Positions 8,121-20,789 of a stretch of 64,000 nucleotides of DNA are shown here, one piece after another (positions within the stretch are counted from its first letter, which is position 1; each line of letters begins with the position of its first letter). The notes under the pieces are model-generated. The model was not told the origin of the DNA. It was given only the letters and a program-made list of their open reading frames with translations, and ran no database searches. The DNA is from Geobacter sp. AOG1 (GTDB lineage: Bacteria; Desulfobacterota; Desulfuromonadia; Geobacterales; Geobacteraceae), in contig NZ_BLIZ01000001.1 of NCBI RefSeq assembly GCF_019972315.1, positions 942,513 through 1,006,512 of the forward strand, written 5' to 3'. Both the position numbers and the translations under genes were made by a program.

Positions 8121-10383
8121 GCGCCGTCTCCTCGTACACCGGTACCGCAAAGGTAAAGACGTTCCCCCCTGCTGCGCCGCTCTCGTAAAAAATCCTGCCG
8201 TGGTGCCGCTCGACGATCTCCTTGCAGATGGCAAGACCGAGACCGGTCCCGCTTCTCTCCCGCGGATCGGAGCTCCCCAGTTGCTGGAACTTCTTGAACA
8301 GCTTGTCCCGGTCCGACCACTGGATGGCTTTCCCCACATCCGCAACGGAAACCATCACATAATTCCCCTTCCTTATGGCCGAGACGAGTACCGTTTTCCC
8401 GGGCGGCGAAAACTTCAGCGCATTGGAAAGGAGGTTGGTCAGGACCTGGATGAGCCGGTCATGATCTCCCCAAACCGGCGGCAAATCGATCGCCACGTCA
8501 CTGACGATGGATATGTTTCGCCCCTGGGCGAACCCCTTGATCTCCTCGCAGGCGTAGACCACCAGTTCACCGATGGATACCTGGCCAAAGGCGAACTGCA
8601 TCCCTCCCGACTCGATGGTGGAGACGTCAAGGATATCGTTGATGAGCCGGATAAGCCGGTCCGTATTGCGCTGGCAGATGGAGAGAAGTTCCCGTTCCGT
8701 CCTCGTGAGCCACTTCCCCTTGGTAAGGATGAACTGCAGCGAACCCTTCATGGAGGTGAGGGGAGTTTTCAGCTCATGGGAGACCGTGGAGATGAATTCG
8801 GTCTTCATCCTGTCCACCTCTTCCTCCACCGACACATCACGGATAGACATGACGACCCCGGCAAACTCGCCCGCCTCATCTATGAGGGGAGAGAGATTTA
8901 CCTTGAGCTTGCGCCCCTTTACTCTCAACTCCTCTTCCCGGGGGGTCGGGCCTTCTCCGGCACGGACGGCATGAATGTTCTCGAGAAGCATGCAGAAGCC
9001 TCCCAGATCACAGACCTGCTCTATCGGCTTATGCATGACCCGGTGCGGCACAAGGTCGAAAAGTTTCTGGGCCGAGGGGTTGAAGAGAGTGACATTGTTG
9101 TCCCGGTCCGTGACTACCACCCCCTCCGCCATACTGGTGAGAATTGCCTCCAGCATCCCCATCTCCATCCGGAGCGCGACCGTCCGCTCCGCAACCCGCT
9201 GCTCCAGTTCATCATTGAGTCGCTGCAGGTCCTGGGTCTTCCGGGTGATGGTCCGTTCCCGTTCGTAGAGGGTGCCGGCCATCCGGTTGAAGGAGTCGGC
9301 GAGCATGCCGAATTCGTCTGCCGAGGTTACGACGACCCGCTGGTCGAGCTCACCTGCCTCGATCTGCTCGACGCCACGGGTGAGGTCAGAGAGCGGTTTT
9401 GTCAACCGTCGCGCCATCAGATAGGCAAGGCCGAAGGAGAGGATGACGCCGATGGCCCCCGATGCCATGATGTTGCGCATGTTGTCCCGCTTGATCCTGG
9501 TGAAATAGTCGTTGGACAGGGCCACGGAGAGGGACCCGATCACCTCGCCGCGAAGGTCGGCAATGGGGGCAAAGACCGTCTCGTAAAGCCTGCTGCCGAT
9601 CTTCGCTTCCCCCCGGTAGGGAAGGCGGCGTTCCAGACGTTCCATGATCTTCGCGTCTATGGATACGGGGATGGGTATCTCTTCCGCAATGCTACTGGCA
9701 ATGCGGTGCCCGTGCTGGGTTATGGTGACCTCCACCTCTTTGCCGAAAACCTCCTGGACCTGGAACGGCAGGTTGGGGTCATTGTTGATGATGTCACCGG
9801 CAAGCACGCCGCCGATCAGGGTGCCGTCGGCGGCGAAGACCGGGATGGCGACCGTCATCACCATAGCCTCGTTGTCCTGGAGCATGCTTGGGGTGATGGC
9901 GATTCCCCCTTCCTGCTCCAGGAACTCGCGGGAGACCAACTCCGTACTGATCACCGTTTTCCGGGTCCGGAAGGCCTGCTCCATCGTATACTCAAGTCCC
10001 GCAAGCCGGTCTGATTTTCCGGACCCGACCCTGGCCAGTACCCGTTTCTGTGGATCGACGAGAGTAAGGACTTCCACGAAGGGAATAACCTTGCGCCAGC
10101 GCTGAAGGGCATCCGCGAGCCACGGGTGGTTACGCATCCGGATGTTTTCCAGCACCGGCGGGGCTGTTGTTGGCTGGGAAAGGGAATAGGTGATCAGGTC
10201 GGCCCGGGCAAAGAACTGGCTCTGGGCGTAGTGGAGGTTTTCCTCGAGATTCCTGGAAACCTGTGCTTCCAGGGCGTAATTGACGCTTTTGAAGGTGGTT
10301 ACGGCGAGAATGGCATAGGAAACGAGGAGAACGAGCAGGATGGCAAAGAGCAGTTTGTTGCGTATGTTCATGTGTAGCAGCAT
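8110..10383 (-). CDS. Membrane sensor histidine kinase (extracytoplasmic sensor-HAMP-PAS)
   Basis: This 757-residue inner-membrane kinase has a first helix at residues about 10-30, a large periplasmic region (about 35-310, dCACHE-like), and a second helix (about 313-333). HAMP, a coiled region, PAS (about 410-520), HisKA (ISTVSHELKTP) and HATPase (NLLSNALKFS, GTGLGLAICKEIV) domains follow. One oddity is the G1 box, which reads ADVGKAI rather than the usual DTGxGI, so the second Gly is missing and ATP binding could be altered. It is followed by the overlapping receiver-kinase gene. The start at 10383 has AGGGG about 7 bp upstream; ATG at 10371 is an alternative. Confidence 0.92.
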   Translation of the reverse strand: MLLHMNIRNKLLFAILLVLLVSYAILAVTTFKSVNYALEAQVSRNLEENLHYAQSQFFARADLITYSLSQPTTAPPVLENIRMRNHPWLADALQRWRKVIPFVEVLTLVDPQKRVLARVGSGKSDRLAGLEYTMEQAFRTRKTVISTELVSREFLEQEGGIAITPSMLQDNEAMVMTVAIPVFAADGTLIGGVLAGDIINNDPNLPFQVQEVFGKEVEVTITQHGHRIASSIAEEIPIPVSIDAKIMERLERRLPYRGEAKIGSRLYETVFAPIADLRGEVIGSLSVALSNDYFTRIKRDNMRNIMASGAIGVILSFGLAYLMARRLTKPLSDLTRGVEQIEAGELDQRVVVTSADEFGMLADSFNRMAGTLYERERTITRKTQDLQRLNDELEQRVAERTVALRMEMGMLEAILTSMAEGVVVTDRDNNVTLFNPSAQKLFDLVPHRVMHKPIEQVCDLGGFCMLLENIHAVRAGEGPTPREEELRVKGRKLKVNLSPLIDEAGEFAGVVMSIRDVSVEEEVDRMKTEFISTVSHELKTPLTSMKGSLQFILTKGKWLTRTERELLSICQRNTDRLIRLINDILDVSTIESGGMQFAFGQVSIGELVVYACEEIKGFAQGRNISIVSDVAIDLPPVWGDHDRLIQVLTNLLSNALKFSPPGKTVLVSAIRKGNYVMVSVADVGKAIQWSDRDKLFKKFQQLGSSDPRERSGTGLGLAICKEIVERHHGRIFYESGAAGGNVFTFAVPVYEETAHEQ

Positions 10384-10511
10384 AACCTGTCCCCTGCAGC
10401 GGATTGGCGCTTCACGGTACGCATGGATAACACAATCCGCCGACCATTTCCGTCTCCCTCAGAAGGGAACGGCCAGGTCTGACTCGACACGATGTGCAGG
10501 GACGTGGCCCG

Positions 10512-11519
10512 TCAGGAACTCTCGGCCTTCAGGTCTCTGCCCATGAGTTCGATGACCGCGGAACGGGCCGGCTTGTCCTCGTGGAGAACTTCGTATACCT
10601 TCGCGGTGATCGGCATGTCGATCCCCAGCCGGCGGGCCAGGGCATATGCCGACTCGGTCGTCTTCACCCCTTCGGCAACCATCCGCATCTCCCCCAGAAT
10701 GTCTGCCAGCAGCCTCCCCTTGCCGAGCTGTATGCCGACCGTCCGGTTGCGGGACAGGTCACCGGTGCAGGTGAGCACCAGGTCACCCATGCCGGCCAGA
10801 CCGGCAAAGGTGGCACTCTCCGCCCCCATCGCCCGCCCAAGTCGGCTCATCTCCGCCAGGCCGCGGGTGATAAGGGCCGCCCGGGTGTTGCAGCCGAAGC
10901 CGAGCCCGTCGGAAATACCGGCGGCAATGGCGATGACGTTCTTGATCGCCCCACCCAGTTCCACGCCGACCACGTCCCGGTTCGTGTAGAGCCGGAAATA
11001 GGGAGTACTGAATGCCTGCTGCACCCTTCGGGCCACCTGTTCATCGGCAGCAGCGGCCACCACGGCGGTGGGCATCTCCATGGCCACTTCCCGGGCGAAA
11101 CTCGGTCCCGAGATGACGGCAAAGTTCCGGTAGAGTTCGGGGGGGAGGAGTTCTTCGTAGACCTGGGAGACGGTCAGGAGGGTATCAAGCTCGATCCCCT
11201 TGGAGGCGCTGACGATGACAGCGTCCACCGCCAGGGAAGGAAGAAGCTGGGCGATTACCTTGCGCACCACCTGGGAAGGGGCCACGCAGAGGACCATCCC
11301 CTTGCCCCTGACCGCTTCCGCCAAGTCGTTGGTGTAGCGAAGCCCTGGATCGAGAGTGATGCCGGGGAGAAAAAGCCCGTTGACGCTGGTGCGCCCCATC
11401 TCTTCCACCAGTTCCTGCTCATAGGCCCAGAGGGTGACCTCGTGCCCCTTCTTTGCCAGCAAGTTCGCCAGCGTCGTACCCCAGCTCCCCGCGCCGATCA
11501 CCCCGATCTTTTCCCGCAT
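10512..11519 (-). CDS. gpsA: Glycerol-3-phosphate dehydrogenase [NAD(P)+]
   Basis: GpsA reduces dihydroxyacetone phosphate to sn-glycerol 3-phosphate, the backbone for phospholipid synthesis. The 335 residues start MREKIGVIGAGSWGTTLA, with the GxGxxG nucleotide loop at residues about 9-14. SASKGIE and SGPSFAREV follow, then the catalytic-lysine region GGAIKNVIAIAAG and NTRAALITRGLAEM. Family length is normal. The start is placed at 11519; a longer frame upstream is not GpsA-like. It lies between the HEAT-repeat gene (73 bp upstream) and the kinase pair. Confidence 0.97.
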   Translation of the reverse strand: MREKIGVIGAGSWGTTLANLLAKKGHEVTLWAYEQELVEEMGRTSVNGLFLPGITLDPGLRYTNDLAEAVRGKGMVLCVAPSQVVRKVIAQLLPSLAVDAVIVSASKGIELDTLLTVSQVYEELLPPELYRNFAVISGPSFAREVAMEMPTAVVAAAADEQVARRVQQAFSTPYFRLYTNRDVVGVELGGAIKNVIAIAAGISDGLGFGCNTRAALITRGLAEMSRLGRAMGAESATFAGLAGMGDLVLTCTGDLSRNRTVGIQLGKGRLLADILGEMRMVAEGVKTTESAYALARRLGIDMPITAKVYEVLHEDKPARSAVIELMGRDLKAESS

Positions 11520-11592
11520 GGTTACCCCCGCCACTTCCTTGAACTCGCTGCTCCCGCTGTTACCTCGAAATTCACAACGCAAAAGTGCCGTT

Positions 11593-13158
11593 TTACCACT
11601 CCCCATCCTCGGAGAACTGGCGCGGATCGTACCCTTCGCCCAGCGATTCGCGGGCAACCTGGAGGCTTTCCAGCGCCAGGCGCCTGAGGAAGGGGTGGCA
11701 GTGGCACGGAAAGCCGCTCTCAGACAGACTGGAAGCCACCGCAAGCACCCGTTCCTGAAGTGTCCTCTCCCCGCCGCTTTCCCTGATCAGGTCCGCCATC
11801 AGGAAGAGCCGGCGTTTGATCTGCTCGAGCTGGGAGGGGAAGACCTCCTTGCAGCACCGTTCCAGCAAGCTGTCCAGGACTCGCCCCTTCAGCTTTCGCT
11901 CCGAGTTCTCTTCCAGAAGATCCCACTCCTCGGCGAAGTCGTACATCCGGTTGCTGGCGACGAACCAGCCGGCAAAGAGCTCTTCGTCAAAGAGGGAGGC
12001 ACTGGCTCGCAGATAGGAAGCGGAAAGTCCTAACCGTCCCAGGTCGAACACCCCGAAATCCGGTTCGTAGGGGGCCGCGACGAGAGCTCCCGGTCCGAAC
12101 ATTTCCTGCCGGAGGTAGAAATCCACCGGCAGGAATATGCCACTTTCCCTGCTTCGGTACACCGCATCCCCCACGAGTTTGAGCAGGTAGTCGGGCGAAA
12201 CCGCCACAATACCTTCATCATACTCCAGGTCGGCCAGGATGCGACTCATCTCCTCCATGTCCACGCCGCTCTCACCACTGGCACTCTGCATCCCTTTGTC
12301 GTTGTGGGTCTGCAGATAGAGGAGGGTGAACCGCCCGTCCTCATTTCTCCCCGCCACGCAGAGAGTGCGGTTGCCGTTGCCATCCAGGGGGCCAGCATAG
12401 GCGGCGTGGATAGGAAGGGGAGCGGGCGAGGGGCGACCGTCGGCCGGCGCGATGCCGAGAAATGCCAGTCGCCGCAGATTGCGGCGGGCCAGCTCGGCAA
12501 GGTCCGAATCATTTTGCCGGCAAAGCCTTTGCAGCAGGGCTGCGGCCCCATCGCTCCGAATCCGGCCGAGAGCGGTAATCACACTACGGACGATGTCACC
12601 GTCGTCGATGCCGACCAGCACCTCCAGCACATTGATGACCCGCGGGTCGGAAACGGTCACGAGCTCGGCGATGACCGCCAGACGTCCTTCGGGGGGGTAG
12701 CAGAGAAGGTTGTCGAGAAAGGTTGCCAGCCCCTCCTCACCACGGTCGAGAAGACGGGGAAGGGAGACCTGCAGCGGCCGGCCTACCTCAGCCAGAAGCC
12801 GGTCAAAGGGGGGAGAGGTCACGTCGATGCCGTACCCTTCCAAGGCGGCAAGGAGAGCCGCCTTCCCCTCATCTTCCAGATCCTTCCGCCTGAGGACCAT
12901 CTGGATGAGTTGCTCCAGCCAGGTCTCGTCCTCGAAGAAATCGAGGAGATAGGCATACTTGGAAATGAGTTCTCCGTTCCGCTCGTGCCAGAGACGCCTC
13001 ACGAGCGGCGACAGGGCGCGGCGCCCCTCTTTCCGCAGGGTCGACCCGATCTCCTCCATCTCCTCAACGCTGATGTTCTTCTGCTCCAGCCGTGCCAGGA
13101 GGTGAAGTATCCCCCGGCGCTCGGCCAGGCTCTTGTCGATCTTCTTGTAACGTTCCAT
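11593..13158 (-). CDS. HEAT-repeat-like protein of unknown function
   Basis: This 521-residue cytosolic protein has no signal peptide or membrane helix. The first 240 residues are alpha-helical repeats of HEAT type (for example the segments around VSDPRVINVLEVLVGIDD and IVRSVITALGRIRSDGAAALLQRLCRQ). The C-terminal half contains FTLLYLQTHNDKGM and an odd CHCHPFLRRL motif near the end. HEAT arrays usually mediate protein-protein contacts. No enzyme motif is visible. It sits 77 bp downstream of gyrA and 73 bp upstream of gpsA on the same strand; as far as I recall, a HEAT protein also occupies this slot in other Geobacter genomes. Confidence 0.75.
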   Translation of the reverse strand: MERYKKIDKSLAERRGILHLLARLEQKNISVEEMEEIGSTLRKEGRRALSPLVRRLWHERNGELISKYAYLLDFFEDETWLEQLIQMVLRRKDLEDEGKAALLAALEGYGIDVTSPPFDRLLAEVGRPLQVSLPRLLDRGEEGLATFLDNLLCYPPEGRLAVIAELVTVSDPRVINVLEVLVGIDDGDIVRSVITALGRIRSDGAAALLQRLCRQNDSDLAELARRNLRRLAFLGIAPADGRPSPAPLPIHAAYAGPLDGNGNRTLCVAGRNEDGRFTLLYLQTHNDKGMQSASGESGVDMEEMSRILADLEYDEGIVAVSPDYLLKLVGDAVYRSRESGIFLPVDFYLRQEMFGPGALVAAPYEPDFGVFDLGRLGLSASYLRASASLFDEELFAGWFVASNRMYDFAEEWDLLEENSERKLKGRVLDSLLERCCKEVFPSQLEQIKRRLFLMADLIRESGGERTLQERVLAVASSLSESGFPCHCHPFLRRLALESLQVARESLGEGYDPRQFSEDGEW

Positions 13159-13235
13159 AGAATCGGGGATTGGTGGCCGGGGGCCAGGGACTGGTAAAAC
13201 CGCTTAATCCAGTCGCTGATCACCCGTCACTGATC

Positions 13236-15794
13236 TTACTCCTCTACAATCTCCGCGTCGGCAACATCCGCGTCGGCGTCGGCAGCGTCGTCGCTCTCTT
13301 CCTTCTCCGCCAGGCGGGCAACCGCCACGATCCGCTCGTCCGCCTCGGTTACCATGAGCCGTACCCCCTGGGTGTTACGGCCGATCACCGAGAAGCCGGC
13401 CACCGGCATCCGGATGATTTTCCCCTGGTCGGTGATGAACATCAGGTCGTTCTCGTCGGTGACCTGCTTGATGTCCACCACGCAGCCATTCCGCTCGTTG
13501 GTCTTGATGGTGATGACCCCCTTGCCGCCACGGGACTGACGGCGGTACTCGGTGAGTTCCGTCCGCTTGCCGAAGCCGTTTTCAGTGACGGTAAAGAGGG
13601 TCGAGCCGGTCATATCGTTGATGATCTCCATGCCGATCACCACGTCGTCGTCCTCCAGTGTCATCCCCCGCACCCCGCGGGTGACACGCCCCATGGGACG
13701 GGCATCCTCCTCCCGGAAGCGGATTGACTTGCCATGCCGGGAGGCGAGGAGCACGTCCTGCTTGCCATCGGTCAGCGCCACCGTAATCAGTTTGTCCCCC
13801 TCGTCCAGGTTGACGGCAATGATTCCACCGGAACGGATGTTGGAGTACTCCACCAGGGGGGTCTTCTTCACCACCCCATGCCGGGTCGCCATCATGATGA
13901 ATTTGTCCTCGACAAACTCCTTCACCGGCAGGATGGCGGTAATCATCTCGTTGGCCGCCAGGTTGAGGAGATTGACTATCGCCTTACCCCGGGCAGTGCG
14001 CCCTGCCTCGGGAATTTCGTAGACCTTGAGCCAGTAGACCCGCCCGGTGTCCGTGAAGAACATCAGGTAGTCCTTCGTGGAAGCGATGAAGAGCTGCTCC
14101 ACGAAATCCTCTTCCTTGGTCTTCATCCCCGTTTTACCCTTGCCGCCGCGGCGCTGAGCCCGGTAGAGGGTTACGGCGCTCCGCTTGATGTAGCCGGTAT
14201 GACTGATGGTCACCACCATGTCTTCCTCGACGATAGTGTCCTCCAGGGATATCTCGGCACTCCGGTCGACGATCTCGGTACGGCGTTCGTCGCCGAACTT
14301 CTCCCGCATTTCCGTCAGTTCGCCGACGATGATCTTGAGGATCTCCGCCTCGGAGGCCAGGATCTCCTTCAGCCGCTCGATGAACTTGAGAATCTCGGCG
14401 TATTCCGCCAGGATCTTTTCCCGCTCCAGGCCGGTGAGGCGTTGCAGCCGCATCTCCAGGATCGCCTGGGCCTGCTTTTCCGATAACCGGACGCTCGGTG
14501 CGAAGATGGCATCGGCAATCCCCAGTTTGTTCAGATAGTCGGCGTCGGAAAAATTGCCGGCCATGAGTCCTGCCTTGGCTTCTTCCGGGTTTTTCGAGGC
14601 GCGGATCAGCTCGATCACCGCATCGAGCCAGTCGAGGGCGATCTTGAGGCCTTCCAGGATATGGGCCCGGGCCTCGGCTTTCTTCAGCTCGAAGATGGTA
14701 CGCCGGGTGACGATTTCCCGCCGGTGGTCGACAAAGTGGGCGATGGCATCCTTCAGGGTAAGCAACTTGGGACGGCCATTGACGATGGCCAGCATGTTGA
14801 TGCCGAAGGAACACTGCATCTGGGTCTGCTTGTAGAGGTGATTGAGGATGATCTGGGGCTCTTCGTCCCGCTTCAGCTCGATGACGATCCGCATGCCGTC
14901 GCGGTCCGACTCGTCCCGGATGTCGCTGATCCCCTCCAGCTTCTTCTCCCGCACCAGTTCGGCGATCTTGATAATCAGGTTCGCCTTGTTCACCTGGTAG
15001 GGAATCTCGGTGATGATGATGGACTGGCGCTCGGACTTCTTCTGGGTCTCGATGAAGGCCCGGGCCCGCATCTGGACGATGCCGCGGCCGGTCCGGTACC
15101 CCTGGATGATCCCTTCGCGGCCGTAGATGAAGCCGCCGGTCGGAAAGTCGGGGCCGGGGACATAGGCCATGAGGTCATCCACGGTCATGCCGGGATCGCT
15201 GATGTAGGCAATGATGCCGTTGATCACCTCGGTCAGGTTGTGGGGCGGGATGTTGGTTGCCATGCCGACGGCAATGCCGGATGAGCCGTTGACCAGGAGG
15301 TTGGGAAACTTTGCCGGCAGCACCAGCGGCTCTTCCAGGGAGCCGTCGTAGTTCGCCCCCATCTCCACCGTTTCCTTCTCCAGGTCGTTCAGCAGTTCAT
15401 GAGTCAGCTGCTCCATGCGGATTTCGGTATAGCGCATGGCCGCCGGCGAGTCGCCGTCCACGGAGCCGAAGTTCCCCTGGCCGTCCACCAGCGGATACCG
15501 GAGGGAGAAGTCCTGGGCCATCCGGACGATGGTGTCGTAGGCCGCCGTGTCGCCGTGGGGGTGGTACTTACCGATCACGTCACCGACCACGCGGGCCGAT
15601 TTCTTGTACGGTTTGTTGTAGTCGTTCCCCATCTCGTGCATGGCGAACAGACAGCGCCGGTGGACCGGTTTGAGGCCATCGCGGACATCGGGGAGCGCCC
15701 GGCCGATGATGACGCTCATGGCGTAGTCCATGTAGGACCGCTTCATCTCGTCTTCGATGTTGACCGAAGTTTTGTTTATGGTTGTTTCAAGCAT
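13236..15794 (-). CDS. gyrA: DNA gyrase subunit A
   Basis: GyrA is the DNA breakage-reunion subunit of gyrase (A2B2), which introduces negative supercoils. The 852-residue protein has the catalytic Tyr122 in [10 protein letters not shown]. The quinolone-determining loop reads [13 protein letters not shown], with Thr at the E. coli Ser83 position, which is a wild-type residue in many bacteria. The GyrA box QRRGGKG begins the C-terminal DNA-wrapping domain, so this is gyrase rather than topoisomerase IV. The C-terminus is a short Asp/Ala/Glu-rich acidic tail. It follows gyrB on the same strand, with a perfect 17-bp inverted repeat in the 78-bp gap. Confidence 0.98.
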   Translation of the reverse strand: MLETTINKTSVNIEDEMKRSYMDYAMSVIIGRALPDVRDGLKPVHRRCLFAMHEMGNDYNKPYKKSARVVGDVIGKYHPHGDTAAYDTIVRMAQDFSLRYPLVDGQGNFGSVDGDSPAAMRYTEIRMEQLTHELLNDLEKETVEMGANYDGSLEEPLVLPAKFPNLLVNGSSGIAVGMATNIPPHNLTEVINGIIAYISDPGMTVDDLMAYVPGPDFPTGGFIYGREGIIQGYRTGRGIVQMRARAFIETQKKSERQSIIITEIPYQVNKANLIIKIAELVREKKLEGISDIRDESDRDGMRIVIELKRDEEPQIILNHLYKQTQMQCSFGINMLAIVNGRPKLLTLKDAIAHFVDHRREIVTRRTIFELKKAEARAHILEGLKIALDWLDAVIELIRASKNPEEAKAGLMAGNFSDADYLNKLGIADAIFAPSVRLSEKQAQAILEMRLQRLTGLEREKILAEYAEILKFIERLKEILASEAEILKIIVGELTEMREKFGDERRTEIVDRSAEISLEDTIVEEDMVVTISHTGYIKRSAVTLYRAQRRGGKGKTGMKTKEEDFVEQLFIASTKDYLMFFTDTGRVYWLKVYEIPEAGRTARGKAIVNLLNLAANEMITAILPVKEFVEDKFIMMATRHGVVKKTPLVEYSNIRSGGIIAVNLDEGDKLITVALTDGKQDVLLASRHGKSIRFREEDARPMGRVTRGVRGMTLEDDDVVIGMEIINDMTGSTLFTVTENGFGKRTELTEYRRQSRGGKGVITIKTNERNGCVVDIKQVTDENDLMFITDQGKIIRMPVAGFSVIGRNTQGVRLMVTEADERIVAVARLAEKEESDDAADADADVADAEIVEE

Positions 15795-15821
15795 TCATAA
15801 ACCTCATAAAATCAGGCAAGG

Positions 15822-15860
15822 GGCGATAGGCTATGGGCGAATTGCCCATAGCCTATCGCC
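15822..15860. repeat. Perfect 17-bp inverted repeat between gyrB and gyrA
   Basis: The arms at 15822-15838 and 15844-15860 match perfectly around a GAATT loop. It lies 13 bp after the gyrB stop (minus strand) and 28 bp before the gyrA start. No T-run follows directly on the minus strand, so it may be an attenuator, an mRNA-processing hairpin or a REP-like insertion rather than a full terminator. Confidence 0.7.
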
Positions 15861-15872
15861 TCGTGCCAGTCG

Positions 15873-19365
<3,493 letters not shown>

Positions 19366-19383
19366 CGCGCTCCATCATCCGTG

Positions 19384-19414
19384 AAAAAGGCCGCTCCTGT
19401 CAAGAGTGGCCTTT
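19384..19414 (-). terminator. Terminator between dnaN and recF
   Basis: AAAGGCCGCTC (19386-19396) pairs with GAGTGGCCTTT (19404-19414) with one mismatch. On the minus strand the stem is followed by TTC, giving GGCCTTTTTC, a short U-run. It lies 37 bp past the dnaN stop and 19 bp before recF, and may give partial termination. Confidence 0.6.
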
Positions 19415-19450
19415 GTTGTGCCTGCCGCCGGGCTGCGACAAACCAACCGA

Positions 19451-20569
19451 TCAGAGCCGCATCGGCATGATAACCGCAAGAAATCCTTCCGTTGCAGCCG
19501 GCCGGACGATGGCAGGGGACATCTCATCCCGCAGCAGCAACTCTACCTGGGAAGTTGGGAGCACCGTCAGGACATCGATCAGGTAGCGGGCATTGAAGCG
19601 GATGGTCAGGTCGTCGCCACTGTAGATCGCTTCCAGTTCTTCTGATGCATCACCCAGTTCTGGATTGCTGGATGAAATCTCCACCTTGCCGTCCTTCACG
19701 TCGAATTTTATTCCTTTGAACTTCTCGCTGGAAAGAATGGCCATCCGGCGCAGGGAATGCAGCAGATCTTCCCGGTTGAGGGTGACGAGCCTGTCGTTAC
19801 TCACCGGGATGACCTTGGTGTAGTCGGGAAATTCACCGTCCACGAGGCGCATGACCACGACGGTAGTACCTTTCTTGCAAACCGCGCTATTGTCCATGAA
19901 ACCGAGGAATATCTGGTCACCCTCTTCTTCGGCCATCCGTTTCAGTTCGTAAATCCCTTTTTTGGGGAATATCACGCCATTCCCCAGCTCGCTTGCCGTG
20001 GTTCCGGCCAACTCCTTTTCGCTGACCGACAGGCGGTGGCCGTCGGTGGCAACCATGCGGAGGAGGGTTCGCCCCCCCTCGGTGGCCGTACGAACGAGGA
20101 TGCCATTGAGATTGTACTTGGTCTCGTCATGGCAGATGGCGTAGGAGGTATGTTCGATCATCTCCCTGAGCATGGTGGTGCTCACTGCGAGGAAGCTGTC
20201 GTCGTTGATCTTGGGGAAATAGGGGAATTCCTCGGGGGAGAGTCCGACGATATTGAACCGGGCCTTGCCGCTCCGTATTTCCACCCAGTCGTTTTCCTTG
20301 GTGGAAAAGGTGATTTCCTGGTCGGAGAGTTCCTTGATGATTTCGTAAATCTTCTTGGCTGAGACGGTGATCTTTCCGTCTCTAACGACCGTAGTCGGAT
20401 AGGAACTGCGCATGCCGACTTCCAGGTCGGTGGCGGTAACCTGGATCCGGTCCTCGCTTGCCTCGATAAGGACGTTGGAAAGTATTGGCATGGTGTTTCT
20501 TTTTTCGACAATTCCCTGGATTTTTTGCAAGGCCTTCAAGAAGGTGTCTTTGTCGATTTTAAATTCCAT
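19451..20569 (-). CDS. dnaN: DNA polymerase III sliding clamp subunit beta
   Basis: The beta clamp is a homodimeric ring that tethers DNA polymerase III to DNA. The 372-residue protein begins MEFKIDKDTFLKALQKIQGIVEKRNTMPIL and ends with the typical MPMRL C-terminus. It has three clamp domains of about 120 residues with the usual LVRTATEGGRTLLRMVATDGHRLS block. The start at 20569 has GGAGAC immediately upstream. It lies downstream of dnaA across a 220-bp gap that contains the DnaA boxes and AT-rich DNA of the putative origin. Confidence 0.98.
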   Translation of the reverse strand: MEFKIDKDTFLKALQKIQGIVEKRNTMPILSNVLIEASEDRIQVTATDLEVGMRSSYPTTVVRDGKITVSAKKIYEIIKELSDQEITFSTKENDWVEIRSGKARFNIVGLSPEEFPYFPKINDDSFLAVSTTMLREMIEHTSYAICHDETKYNLNGILVRTATEGGRTLLRMVATDGHRLSVSEKELAGTTASELGNGVIFPKKGIYELKRMAEEEGDQIFLGFMDNSAVCKKGTTVVVMRLVDGEFPDYTKVIPVSNDRLVTLNREDLLHSLRRMAILSSEKFKGIKFDVKDGKVEISSSNPELGDASEELEAIYSGDDLTIRFNARYLIDVLTVLPTSQVELLLRDEMSPAIVRPAATEGFLAVIMPMRL

Positions 20570-20589
20570 GTCTCCTCCATGAACAGTGT

Positions 20590-20760
20590 CTTGTATATTA
20601 TATAAAGAAATTCTTTTTAGCAGTAGTTAGTAGTGCCTGTGGATATGTGGATAAGCGACCCGAACCTCCGGCTGATCGGTCACCGGGAGTGTTAAGAACT
20701 TTACGAAAGACGGGCCACTTTGCGACGATTATGCACAGGCGGCTTTTTTCTCCACAGGGG
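20590..20760. other. oriC: oriC unwinding module in the dnaA-dnaN gap
   Basis: Read on the minus strand, this has the layout of a basal unwinding system. TTCTCCACA (20748-20756) and TTATGCACA (20729-20737) are outlying DnaA boxes. A tandem pair follows: TTATCCACA (20646-20654), a perfect consensus box, and ATATCCACA (20638-20646), which share one base. Then come GGCA, a trinucleotide run CTA-CTA-ACT-ACT-GCT (about 20619-20633) like DnaA-trios, and an AT-rich stretch (20590-20618, including TATATTATATAAAG) suitable for melting. The AT-rich part may double as the dnaN promoter. All elements are seen directly; origin function is inferred. Confidence 0.75.
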
Positions 20761-20789
20761 CAGGGGAGAAATACACAGGGAATACCCCC

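Noticed and set aside
8098-10014. 638-codon plus-strand open frame opposite the sensor kinases
   Set aside because: It is antisense to two overlapping kinase genes with clear HisKA/HATPase motifs.
13236-15794. Quinolone-resistance change in gyrA (Thr at position 83)
   Set aside because: Thr is the natural residue at this position in many susceptible bacteria, so it is not evidence of resistance.
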